Below, piece by piece: positions 52,410-60,237 of a DNA stretch of 64,000 nt (the first letter of the stretch is position 1; the number at the start of each line of letters is the position of its first letter). The notes below the pieces were generated by a model. That model did no database searches. It worked only from the letters and a program-made list of their open reading frames with translations, and was not told the origin of the DNA. Origin of the DNA: Streptomyces sp. NBC_01775. Lineage in GTDB: Bacteria; Actinomycetota; Actinomycetes; Streptomycetales; Streptomycetaceae. The DNA is taken from the NCBI RefSeq assembly GCF_035917675.1, contig NZ_CP109104.1, forward strand, positions 3,348,001 through 3,412,000. The letters are read 5' to 3'. Position numbers and translations under genes: made by a program.

Positions 52410-53282
52410 ATGGACGCCTTGGAGACCCGCGAGTTGAGGTACTTCACGGCCGTCGCCGAGGAGCTGCACTTCGGCCGCGCCGCCGAGCGCCTCGGCATGG
52501 CCCAGCCGCCGCTGTCCCGGGCGATCCAGCAGCTGGAGCGGCGCCTCGGCGTCACCCTGCTGGAACGCGACCGCCGCGGCGTCTCCCTGACCGGCGCCGG
52601 TCAGGTGCTGCTGCACGAGGGCCGCGCGGCCCTCGACGCGACCACCGCTGCCGCTCGCCGCACCCGTCGCGCCGGTGGCGCCGGTGGCGCCGACAGTCCG
52701 GGCGGTTCCCGCAACCGCTTGGTGCTTGCAGTGAAGGCCGCCGCGTCTCACGAGCTGCTACAGAAGCTCCTCGACGCCTACGCGGCCGAGCCCGACGCCG
52801 CCGAAATCGAGGTGCTGCCGAGCGGCACGTGTGAGCAGGAAGAAATGCTGCGCGACGGCCGCGCCGATGTGGCGCTCATGCACACGCCGTTCAACTCCCT
52901 CGCCGGGTTCGACAGCGAGGAACTGCTGACCGAGGGGCAGGTCGCCATCCTGCCGGCCGGGCACCCCCTCGCCGCGCGCGAGACTCTGTCCCTGGCCGAC
53001 GTCAGCGACGTCCCCGATCTTCCGCTCGCCCGCTGGCCCCGCCACGGCACGTACCCACCCGGTCCGGGCCCCGAGATCCACGACCAGACGCAACTGGCCC
53101 AGCTGATCGCCCTCGGACGCACCATGGCCCTCTTCCCCGACTCCGCCCGCGCCTGGCTATGGGCCGAGCACACCGCCGTCCCCCTGGCCGACGCACCCCC
53201 CGTCGTCACCCACATCGCCTGGCCCCCGCACAGCCGCTCCCTCGCCCTCGCCGGGCTGATCCGCACGGCCACGCGGCTGTGA
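52410..53282 (+). CDS. LysR-family transcriptional regulator
   Basis: A 290-aa protein: N-terminal LysR helix-turn-helix (ELRYFTAVAEELHFGRAAER, LGMAQPPLSRAIQQLERRLG, VTLLERDRRGVSLTGAG) and a periplasmic-binding-like effector domain (RADVALMHTPFNSLAGFDSE, VAILPAGHPLA). A Gly/Ala/Asp-rich stretch (RRAGGAGGADSPGG) joins the two. ATG 52410 opens MDALETRELRYF. It should regulate the divergent SDR and itself through the inverted repeat between them. Confidence 0.92.
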   Translation: MDALETRELRYFTAVAEELHFGRAAERLGMAQPPLSRAIQQLERRLGVTLLERDRRGVSLTGAGQVLLHEGRAALDATTAAARRTRRAGGAGGADSPGGSRNRLVLAVKAAASHELLQKLLDAYAAEPDAAEIEVLPSGTCEQEEMLRDGRADVALMHTPFNSLAGFDSEELLTEGQVAILPAGHPLAARETLSLADVSDVPDLPLARWPRHGTYPPGPGPEIHDQTQLAQLIALGRTMALFPDSARAWLWAEHTAVPLADAPPVVTHIAWPPHSRSLALAGLIRTATRL

Positions 53283-53353
53283 AGCGCGGGACCGTCCCCG
53301 GCGGGGCCGGGCCTGGAACTCCGGCGGGGCCGGGCCTGGAACATGAGGGCGGG

Positions 53354-53872
53354 CTACGGCAGGACCGGGCGCGGCGGCACGGGCGTGGAGACGACCAGCG
53401 AGCTGGTGGTCTGCCCGTGCAGCAGGAACCGGTCGAGAACGGATTCGAGGTCGCTCAGCTCCGGCACGTGCACCTTGAACAGGAAACAGTCCTCGCCGGA
53501 TATCCGGTGGCACTCGCTCACCTCGGGTGTCCGTTCGGCGAGTTCGGTGATGCGGGACATCTGGCCGGGGCCGGGACGCAGCCTGATCCAGGCCGCGATG
53601 GGGCGGCCGAGCGCTGTGGGGTCCACGTCGAGCCGGTAGCCCCGGATGACCCCCGCCTCCTCCAGCCGCCGTATGCGGTCCCGCACTGTGGGGGCGGAGA
53701 CGCCGAGCTCGCGGGCGAGCTCTGAGGCACCCCGCCGGGGGTCGGCGGCCAGCAGGTGCAGGAGGCGTCCGCTCAGCTCATCGACGGCAGCTGCTCCTGC
53801 TCCTGCTCCTGCGGGAGTGGCCGTGGCCGCGCCCGATGGCCGTTTTCCGTTCTGAAAGTGACCGCTGGTCAT
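53354..53872 (-). CDS. Lrp/AsnC-family transcriptional regulator
   Basis: A 172-aa protein: helix-turn-helix (LHLLAADPRRGASELARELG, VSAPTVRDRIRRLEEAGVIR, GYRLDVDP) and an RAM ligand domain (CHRISGEDCFLFKVHVPELS). The Ala/Gly-rich N-terminal 28 residues are extra. ATG 53872 is preceded by GGGAGGG. It is divergent from an EamA-type exporter gene, a classic Lrp-exporter arrangement, but the exporter is truncated. Confidence 0.9.
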   Translation of the reverse strand: MTSGHFQNGKRPSGAATATPAGAGAGAAAVDELSGRLLHLLAADPRRGASELARELGVSAPTVRDRIRRLEEAGVIRGYRLDVDPTALGRPIAAWIRLRPGPGQMSRITELAERTPEVSECHRISGEDCFLFKVHVPELSDLESVLDRFLLHGQTTSSLVVSTPVPPRPVLP

Positions 53873-53956
53873 CGCTTTCCCTCCCGCAGACAGGACGCAC
53901 GCCCGGCCTTCAATCATCGATGGCTCTGTGCGCTGCTGATTTCTAGGTTAGAGGGC

Positions 53957-54742
53957 ATGCAGAACCCCAACACGGGAGCCGCTCGCGCGAAGGGCTCCGT
54001 ACCCGCCGGACAGGCCGCGTGCACGCCGCGTGGCCCGGACACGCCGCGTGGCCCGGACACGCCGCGTGGCCCGCGCACGCCGCGTGCCGTGCGCGTGCGA
54101 CGCGTGCCGCCGCACGCCTACTTCGTCATCAGCGCGGTCTTCCACTACCTCGGCCCGGCCTTCGCCGTTCTGCTGTTCGCGCGTGTACAGCCGCTGGGCG
54201 TCGCCTGGCTGCGGATCGTGACGGCCGCCGCCGTGTTCGCGGTGTGGCGGCGGCCTTGGCGGAGGTGGCGGTCCGCCGACCGCGCGACCAGGCGTTCGCT
54301 GCCGGTCTGGGGCGCGCTGCTGGCGGTGATGAACTCAAGCTTCTATCTCGCCCTCGACAGGCTGCCGTTGGGCACCGTCGCCGCGATCGAGTTCCTGCCG
54401 GTGATCGCCCTCGCGACGGTCGCGGTGCGGAGCATGCGCAACCTGCTGGCGCTGGTCACGGCGGTCGCCGGGGTGTATCTGCTGACCGACGTGCACCTGG
54501 CCGTCGAACCGCTCGGGCTGTTGTTCGCGACCGCGGGACGAAGCGGCCCGTGCGCCGCCGGCTCCCCCGCCCGGCCCCGAGGACGGCGGCCCCCACCGGC
54601 GTTCGCAGTACACCCGGCCCCGGCCCCGGTGTCGCCACCCGACCCGCTGCCGACAGCATCCGACAGGACGAGGACCACGACATGGACTACACCCGGCTGG
54701 GCACCACCGGCCTCACCGTCTCCCGCATCTGCCTGGGGATGA
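53957..54742 (+). pseudogene. EamA/DMT-family exporter, 3'-truncated
   Basis: The first half matches RhtA/EamA proteins: HAYFVISAVFHYLGPAFAVL, VAWLRIVTAAAVFAVWRRPW, LLAVMNSSFYLALDRLPLGT, VAAIEFLPVIALATVAVR and LLALVTAVAGVYLLTDVHLA, that is, about five of ten membrane helices. Identity stops near LLFATAGRS (about 54538), after which the frame reads Pro/Arg-rich nonsense into the aldo/keto reductase gene. The second EamA repeat is gone, so transport is doubtful. The N-terminus carries TPRGPD repeats (CCGGACACGCCGCGTGGC units near 54013-54077). Confidence 0.7.
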
Positions 54743-55662
54743 TGAGCTACGGCAACACCTCCGAACGCGCCTGGCACCTCGACGAGGCAGCGGCGGAACC
54801 GCTCGTACGGCGCGCGGTCGAGGCCGGTATCACCTTCTTCGACACCGCCGACGTGTACGACGACGGCGTCAGCGAGGAGCTGACCGGCCGCATGCTGCGC
54901 AGGCTCTTCCCCGACCGCGAGGCGTACGTACTGGCGACGAAGGTCTACTTCCCCATGGGCCCCTCCCCCAACGACCGCGGCCTGTCCCGGAAGCACATCA
55001 TGGCCGCCGTCGACGCCTCCCTGCGCAGGCTCGGCACGGACTACGTCGACCTGTACCAGATCCACCGCTGGGACTACGCCACACCCATCGAGGAGACGAT
55101 GGAGGCGTTGCACGACGTGGTGCGCGCCGGCAAAGCCCGCTATCTCGGGGCTTCGGCCATGTACGCCTGGCAGTTCGCGAAGGCACAGCAGATCGCGCGC
55201 GAGGCGGGCTGGACCCGGTTCGTATCAATGCAGAACCACTACAACCTCGTCTACCGGGAGGAGGAGCGGGAGATGCTCCCGCTCTGCGCCGACCAGGGTG
55301 TCGGCGTGATCCCGTACAGTCCGCTGGCACGCGGGCTGCTGGCGGGCGGGCGCGAGCGCGACGGCGCGCGGCACACCCTACGGGCGGGCGACGACCCGCT
55401 GGCCGACGCGATGTACGAGGACGCCGACTTCGACGTGGTCGACGCCGTCCGCGCACTCGCCGCCGAACGGGGCGTGCCCGCCGCGCGGATCGCCCTGGCC
55501 TGGCTGCTGGGCAACCCCGCCGTGAGCGCCCCGGTGGTGGGCGCGACGAAGGCCGCCCACCTGGAGGACGCGCTCGCGGCGGTCGACGTCGACCTGAGCG
55601 ACGGCGAACGCGAGCGGCTGGAGGCGCCGTACCGCCCGCACCGCGTCCTCGGCCACACCTGA
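54682..55662 (+). CDS. Aldo/keto reductase
   Basis: A 326-aa NADPH-dependent reductase with the AKR tetrad: Asp and Tyr in FFDTADVYDDGVSE, Lys in VLATKVYFP, His in YQIHRWDYATPIEE. Cofactor residues lie in VIPYSPLARGLLAG and VVGATKAAHLEDAL. It belongs to the YajO/YdjG-like group acting on small aldehydes and ketones. ATG 54682 has AGGAC upstream and lies inside the read-through end of the truncated exporter frame. A hairpin terminator follows. Confidence 0.92.
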   Translation: MDYTRLGTTGLTVSRICLGMMSYGNTSERAWHLDEAAAEPLVRRAVEAGITFFDTADVYDDGVSEELTGRMLRRLFPDREAYVLATKVYFPMGPSPNDRGLSRKHIMAAVDASLRRLGTDYVDLYQIHRWDYATPIEETMEALHDVVRAGKARYLGASAMYAWQFAKAQQIAREAGWTRFVSMQNHYNLVYREEEREMLPLCADQGVGVIPYSPLARGLLAGGRERDGARHTLRAGDDPLADAMYEDADFDVVDAVRALAAERGVPAARIALAWLLGNPAVSAPVVGATKAAHLEDALAAVDVDLSDGERERLEAPYRPHRVLGHT

Positions 55663-55771
55663 GCCCGCCTGGGCGGTCGCCGGGGGCGGACGCAGCCGCC
55701 TCGTTGGGGCTCGTGGCCCCCCTTCCTTGCCCTGGCGCACCTCTCGCCCTGTGCCCAGGCTCAGCCCCCCG

Positions 55772-55798
55772 GGCCCGGACCGGCGTGCGGTCCGGGCC
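55772..55798. terminator. Bidirectional hairpin between convergent genes
   Basis: A perfect 10-bp stem GGCCCGGACC / GGTCCGGGCC with a 7-base loop. It lies between the aldo/keto reductase stop (55662) and the minus-strand small secreted gene stop (55814), so it can serve both. Confidence 0.8.
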
Positions 55799-55813
55799 AT
55801 TTGCGGGGTCGGG

Positions 55814-56122
55814 TCAGGGCCTCTCGCCCTGGTCCTGCTCGGCGCCCTCGACCTCATTGGTGACCTGGGCGTGGTTGCCGAGGATCTTCGTGACGAGGTC
55901 ACCCGCCTCCACGGACTTGTCCAGCTGCGACGTCTTCACGCCCTTGGAGTCCTTCACGCTGGTGTAGCCGAGGTCCCCCGGGCCGCTTTCGCGGAACGAC
56001 TGGGAGTGGTAGGACGGCCCGACGTTGATGAAGTTGATGTCAGCCATGGCAGCCGGCGCGGAGAGACCACCGAGAGCGACGGTGAGACCAATCACGGCTG
56101 CGGCACGGGTGCTTCTCTTCAT
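55814..56122 (-). CDS. Small secreted protein of unknown function
   Basis: A 102-aa protein with a clear signal peptide (TRAAAVIGLTVALGGLSAPA, cleavage near AMADI). The mature part, about 75 aa, has no Cys and reads INFINVGPSYHSQSFRESGP, GDLGYTSVKDSKGVKTSQLD and VTKILGNHAQVTNE. No family is recognised. A purine-rich GGAGG precedes the ATG and the upstream DNA is AT-rich, as in strongly expressed secreted proteins. Confidence 0.8.
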   Translation of the reverse strand: MKRSTRAAAVIGLTVALGGLSAPAAMADINFINVGPSYHSQSFRESGPGDLGYTSVKDSKGVKTSQLDKSVEAGDLVTKILGNHAQVTNEVEGAEQDQGERP

Positions 56123-56284
56123 TACTGAGTCCTCCTCGTAGAGGTGCGTTTGTCCGTATGTAGGACAGTGGACTCATATGCTCTTTTGGGAACCTTTAAT
56201 CAGTTTTTTACCATGATTCACCTGTCAGGCGGCACCCCTCGGCGTCATGCCCCCACCAACCACCCGCTTGACCTGCGAAATGCC

Positions 56285-56327
56285 GCCGACGCTCCCAGGC
56301 AGCGGCCATCCGCCTGGGAGCGTCGGC
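56285..56327. other. Orphan 16-bp-stem hairpin
   Basis: A perfect inverted repeat GCCGACGCTCCCAGGC / GCCTGGGAGCGTCGGC with an 11-base loop. No intact gene ends here on either strand: the nearest gene is divergent and the HTH remnant starts 360 bases on. It may be a terminator left from a lost gene or the stem of a small RNA. Confidence 0.75.
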
Positions 56328-56372
56328 CGTGGCGGAGGATTCCTCGGCGACGGGGGTTGGGGTTCCGTCCTA

Positions 56373-56408
56373 CCTGCCTGGTGGGTCGATCCTGCCTGGT
56401 GGGTCGAT
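56373..56408. repeat. Exact 18-bp tandem duplication
   Basis: CCTGCCTGGTGGGTCGAT occurs twice in a row, 46 bases after the orphan hairpin. Non-coding. Confidence 0.85.
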
Positions 56409-56686
56409 CGACCGGTACTTGGAGAACCAGGAACGGCCGTACCTGGGCTGATCAAGTCCGCTCCGTGACATCGGCACTGACATCAACGACGGCACACGGC
56501 ACCCGCCAGCACCTCACCACGATCACTGTCCGAAGAGACGGTCACAGCCCTCACCACGGGCCCGTCCGAACCGGGCGGTCTCCAGGTTCCCTACGTGCTC
56601 CGGTACGTCACACACAGGAACCAGACCCCGGCGCCGGGACGCCCCGAGTCCGCAGGGCGTCGGACCACCCGCCGGGAGAAGCCGCG

Positions 56687-56875
56687 ATCGGCCCCACCCG
56701 TCGCGCCCTGCCGGCCGACCTCGACGTTCCGCGCACCACCACCCAGCTCGCGGCCCTGCACCAGCTGAGCCCCTCGACCATCTCCTACCACCTCACCCAG
56801 CTGCACCGGGCGGGGCTGCTCACCCGCGCCCGGACCCGCGATTCCGTGTACTACCAGCGCGGCGGGACACCCTGA
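56687..56875 (+). pseudogene. ArsR/HTH_20-type regulator remnant
   Basis: The last 62 residues of the frame read IGPTRRALPADLDVPRTTTQ, LAALHQLSPSTISYHLTQLH and RAGLLTRARTRDSVYYQR, a complete winged helix of the kind found at the C-terminus of ArsR-like regulators. Upstream in the same frame is non-protein-like sequence and no start lies near the domain. The N-terminal part of such proteins (often over 200 aa) is missing. Confidence 0.65.
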
Positions 56876-57093
56876 CGGGCTCCCGCCGCCAGCGGTCACG
56901 CGGTGAGTGAGTGAGCCCTTTCAGCGCACCGGGCGCACCCGCCGGGCCACCGCGTGGGGGCGCGCAGTGGGACGCGGACGCGCACCTGGCGCGGCGGTGA
57001 GGACCCGGAGGAGAGCTACCGGTTGGCCGGCCCGTATCCGGGCTGCGTACAGCCCAAGGACACGGGGAACGCAGGCCTCGGGGGCGCGGACTG
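56876..57093. other. Short gap, no gene seen
   Basis: This stretch lies between the HTH remnant and the S37 peptidase stop. It contains no supported gene or clear hairpin. Confidence 0.4.
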
Positions 57094-58521
57094 TCATGGA
57101 CGCAGCTCCAGCATGTTCTTCTGGGGCTTGTCCAGCTTCTTGTCGTACGTCGTCAGCCGCTTCGGCTTCTTGTCCGGGTCGACGTCGAGGCCCGCGAATT
57201 TCATCACCATGCGGGTGGCGGCTGCCCGGTCGCCCTCTTGGAGAGTGGCGATATTCGCGCGGTGGTTCTGCCCGGGGGCCGTGAAGACGGCAGTTTCCTT
57301 GGTGTCCTTGCCCGGGCGGAACGGCTCGGCGCCCCAGGGGTCGTTCTGGCCGTAGATGTAGAGCATCTGCGAGGATTTGTCGCGCACCCAGCTGTCGATG
57401 TCTCGCATCGCCTTGTCGTCCTTGTTGAACTCCATCGGGATGTCACGCGGCACATAGGTGCGGGGCGTGTTCAGGCCCGGGTACTTGCGTACGTCGGCGA
57501 GGAGGGGCTCCTCATAACGGGGGGCTCCGAGCTGAGTGCCCGCCTGATAGTTGTACGGGGCATACGGAATCATGTCCTGGTCGGTTCCGGCGGCCCAGCC
57601 GCCGATGTCATCCGCCCACTTGTAGAGCGTGTCCGTAGAGGCGTCGGTGGAGGGCACCGTGTCGCACTGGCTGTCCAGGTGGGTCTGCCAGTAGCCCCAG
57701 ACGAGATCCTGCCCGACCAGCTCGAACGCCTTGTCCGAGCTGCCGGCCATCTCGAACGTGTAGTCGTTCTCCTTGGCCCACTTCTCAAGCCGGGGGACCA
57801 TCTCGTCCCGCCGGTCGAAGATCTCGTGCTGCACGGCGTTCAGCTTGTCGCGGCACTCCTTGGAGCCGACCTTCTTGAAGAACTCGTAGTAGGCGGAGTT
57901 CTCCTCCAGGCGGACGTTGTTGGGAGCGACGTAGGGGACGGTGCCGTCCATGTCGTCCGGGAAGAAGCGTCGGTAATAGGTCGCGGTCATGCCGCCCTTG
58001 CTGCCGCCGGTCGCGATCCAGTTCTTGTTGTAGATCTGCTGGAGGGCCTGGTGAATCCGGTGCTGGTCACTGGCCGCCTGCCAGATGGTGAGCTTCGACC
58101 AGTCGGCGGGCTCCGGCCTGGAAGGAGTGAAGAAGCGGTATTCCATGGAGACCTGGTTGCCATCCGTCAGCTGTGTCGGCTCACTGCGGCTGGGGGTGGT
58201 GTTGAGGAAGTAGCCGCCGGTGAAGAAGACAGTGGGACGGTTCGTGTCCTTGTGCAGGATGGAGATGCGCTGCTTGAACGTGCCCTTGCTGGGGTTCCGG
58301 TGATCCACCGGCTGTTCATAGTTGAGCAGGAAGAAGCGGTATCCGTCGACGGGCTTCTCCTCGATGAGGCTCATCCCGGGCACCGCGAGGATGCGATCCT
58401 TGATGTCCCCGTCGGCGTCGACGTCGGCCTTGGCGGTGCCGGCCCCGGCGGTGGCGCTGCCGATACTGAAGGTGCTTATGAGCACCACCAAAGACAGCAA
58501 CCATCTGAGCTTTTTACGCAT
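57094..58521 (-). CDS. Secreted S37-family prolyl tri/tetrapeptidyl aminopeptidase
   Basis: A 475-aa protein with a signal peptide (KLRWLLSLVVLISTFSIGSA) and an alpha/beta-hydrolase serine peptidase domain of the PS-10 (S37) type known from Streptomyces: FFLLNYEQPVDHRNPSKGTF, VSMEYRFFTPSRPEPADW, WIATGGSKGGMTATYYRRFF (nucleophile Ser in GGSKGG), YIYGQNDPWGAEPF (acid) and APGQNHRANIATLQEGDR (His). These enzymes remove short peptides from the N-terminus of secreted proteins and help use extracellular protein. ATG 58521 has GGAGGG upstream. AT-rich DNA lies upstream. Confidence 0.9.
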   Translation of the reverse strand: MRKKLRWLLSLVVLISTFSIGSATAGAGTAKADVDADGDIKDRILAVPGMSLIEEKPVDGYRFFLLNYEQPVDHRNPSKGTFKQRISILHKDTNRPTVFFTGGYFLNTTPSRSEPTQLTDGNQVSMEYRFFTPSRPEPADWSKLTIWQAASDQHRIHQALQQIYNKNWIATGGSKGGMTATYYRRFFPDDMDGTVPYVAPNNVRLEENSAYYEFFKKVGSKECRDKLNAVQHEIFDRRDEMVPRLEKWAKENDYTFEMAGSSDKAFELVGQDLVWGYWQTHLDSQCDTVPSTDASTDTLYKWADDIGGWAAGTDQDMIPYAPYNYQAGTQLGAPRYEEPLLADVRKYPGLNTPRTYVPRDIPMEFNKDDKAMRDIDSWVRDKSSQMLYIYGQNDPWGAEPFRPGKDTKETAVFTAPGQNHRANIATLQEGDRAAATRMVMKFAGLDVDPDKKPKRLTTYDKKLDKPQKNMLELRP

Positions 58522-58661
58522 TCACCCTCCACTTGCTTCGCCAATAAATCGTCGTGAACCATCGGCGCCCGACCGACCCCGCCAGGCCCTGACCGGCCAG
58601 GCGTCAAATCGGGGAACGCACATTGCCGGAAGGCGTCAACAACGCCTGTCATTAGCGGGAA

Positions 58662-59246
58662 TTACTCTGCAAAGCGTGACTGGCCCCTCCACCCCACCGA
58701 CGCCTCGCCGGCCACGGACCCGCGCGGGATGCCGCTGCTCTCCTTCCACCGAGCAGCGGAGGACAGCCCCCGGGAGCGGGCGGCCTCAGCTGTGGAAGCG
58801 GACCGAAGAGGCCACCGGACGGGCCCTTTTCCTGCTCGCAGAATTGCTGGGCCTTCCGGTACCGGACCGAGTGAAGCATCAACTCCGGTGAAGGTAAACA
58901 AGATTCGAAAGTGTACGATGGATTCGAAAGTGAGCGATCGAAACCGGCGAAGACTCAACCGGCATGCCGTCGGGTCTGCGGTCGCGCCGACGGTGTCGTC
59001 GAGCAGGTCGAAGTCCGCATCGGCGTCCTCCTCGGACGCCCTCGGAGCCGGCTTCCGGTCCAGGCCCCTACGCCGCATGCGTTCCCCGGTCAGCGCGTCC
59101 TCGGCGGTGCTGATGCTCTCGCTCTCGCCGGGCGAGGGACCGTGACGATCCAGCGGCACGCTGATCGCCTTCGCCTGCTTGCCCGGCGGGGAGCGAGACC
59201 GGTCGGCCCGCCCGTCTTCGCTGAGGTCTCCTTCGACGGGCCGCAC
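58662..59246 (-). CDS. Uncharacterised ORF, last gene of glycosyltransferase operon
   Basis: A 194-aa frame that starts 7 bases after the preceding stop with GGCGGAG in place, so translation coupling is likely. Third-position bias is strong for the first 80 residues (AISVPLDRHGPSPGESESIS, ADADFDLLDDTVGATADPTA) and falls away afterwards, where the DNA turns AT-rich. The real protein may therefore end sooner through a frameshift, or the 3' part may have been replaced. No family is recognised. Confidence 0.4.
   Translation of the reverse strand: MRPVEGDLSEDGRADRSRSPPGKQAKAISVPLDRHGPSPGESESISTAEDALTGERMRRRGLDRKPAPRASEEDADADFDLLDDTVGATADPTACRLSLRRFRSLTFESIVHFRILFTFTGVDASLGPVPEGPAILRAGKGPVRWPLRSASTAEAARSRGLSSAARWKESSGIPRGSVAGEASVGWRGQSRFAE
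58902..58932. repeat. 12-bp direct repeat GATTCGAAAGTG, 19-bp period
   Basis: Two exact copies at 58902-58913 and 58921-58932 in a short AT-rich patch. Each contains the TTCGAA palindrome. Possible protein-binding sites; no gene clearly starts next to them. Confidence 0.7.
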
Positions 59247-59253
59247 ATGCCTG

Positions 59254-60237
59254 TCACTCCGCCTGCACCGGGTCCTCGTAACTCACCTGCACCGAGAGAT
59301 TGTTGTTGATCGTGTAGTACGGCCTCGCCGAGTGGACCGCACCCTCGGAGCTCTCCACTCGCTGCGCCGGGTAACTGAAGACTCGCTTCTTGTCCAGCAC
59401 GTCGTCGAGTATCCGGGCGAGACGAACCGGCTCCTCGTCCGCGGAAGGCCGCAGCCACAGGTCCCACACCCGGCGCCCGGGCAGCAGGGAGCTGAGGGGC
59501 AGTTCGGCAGCGAAGCCGCGCACCGGGTGCCGTCCTTCGGCGCCGTACTCGGGTGCGGTCTCCAGGCTGGAGCCTTCCTCGCTGTCCAGGCGCACCGGTA
59601 CGCGCACGGGCGACGCCGCTGAGCCGCGGGGACGCGCCTCCAGGCACGCGGTGGCTGAGAGTCGCGCACCGTAGAGCCTGCCTTGCAGCACCATGGCGCT
59701 GCCACCGAAGTGCAACGCCCCTGCCTCCGCATGCGGTCGGCGTAGCCACGCACGGACGGTGAGATTGCCGTGCTTGGTCGTGTAGGGGACCCGGACGCCG
59801 AGCCATGCGTGCGCGTCGAAAGGCACGCTGCCGGCAAGGGAGCGCAGGTCGTGCACCCCGGGCAGCAATCGTTGCGGCTCTTCGTCGGCAAGGGCGAGGT
59901 AGGCGTCCCAGCGCCCCTCCGGAAGCTGCGTGGTAGTGGGCAGCGTGGCGCGCAGCCTGCCGTCCGCCGCCGCCCGGGTGAGCGGCAGCCTGAGCGAGGC
60001 ATCCGGGCCGTGATGGTGGCGCAGGCGCAGGAGCACGGCCGCGGGCTCCGGCACCTCGGGGGCCCGGACTTCCTTGGCGGTCTCGTCGAAGAGCCGCACT
60101 CCGAAGGTGAGCCCCCCGGCGCTGTCGGCCGTGCAGTCGGCGCGCGCGTGGTGGACGCTGCGACCGGGGGGAGAACCGACAGCTGACGGGGTTGCCACCG
60201 CTGCGCCGCGTGACGTGTCGAAGGAGTCCCGGATCAT
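59254..60237 (-). CDS. Unknown protein coupled to glycosyltransferase
   Basis: A 327-aa protein rich in beta-strand-like segments (LTFGVRLFDETAKEVRAPEV, LPEGRWDAYLALADEEPQRL, GNLTVRAWLRRPHAEAGALH, LLPGRRVWDLWLRPSADEEP, PYYTINNNLSVQV). No signal peptide or catalytic motif is seen. The ATG overlaps the glycosyltransferase stop (ATGA), so the two proteins are made together. Similar beta-rich partners occur beside glycosyltransferases in Streptomyces wall-polymer clusters; a role in polysaccharide or teichoic-acid assembly is inferred from this alone. Confidence 0.7.
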   Translation of the reverse strand: MIRDSFDTSRGAAVATPSAVGSPPGRSVHHARADCTADSAGGLTFGVRLFDETAKEVRAPEVPEPAAVLLRLRHHHGPDASLRLPLTRAAADGRLRATLPTTTQLPEGRWDAYLALADEEPQRLLPGVHDLRSLAGSVPFDAHAWLGVRVPYTTKHGNLTVRAWLRRPHAEAGALHFGGSAMVLQGRLYGARLSATACLEARPRGSAASPVRVPVRLDSEEGSSLETAPEYGAEGRHPVRGFAAELPLSSLLPGRRVWDLWLRPSADEEPVRLARILDDVLDKKRVFSYPAQRVESSEGAVHSARPYYTINNNLSVQVSYEDPVQAE

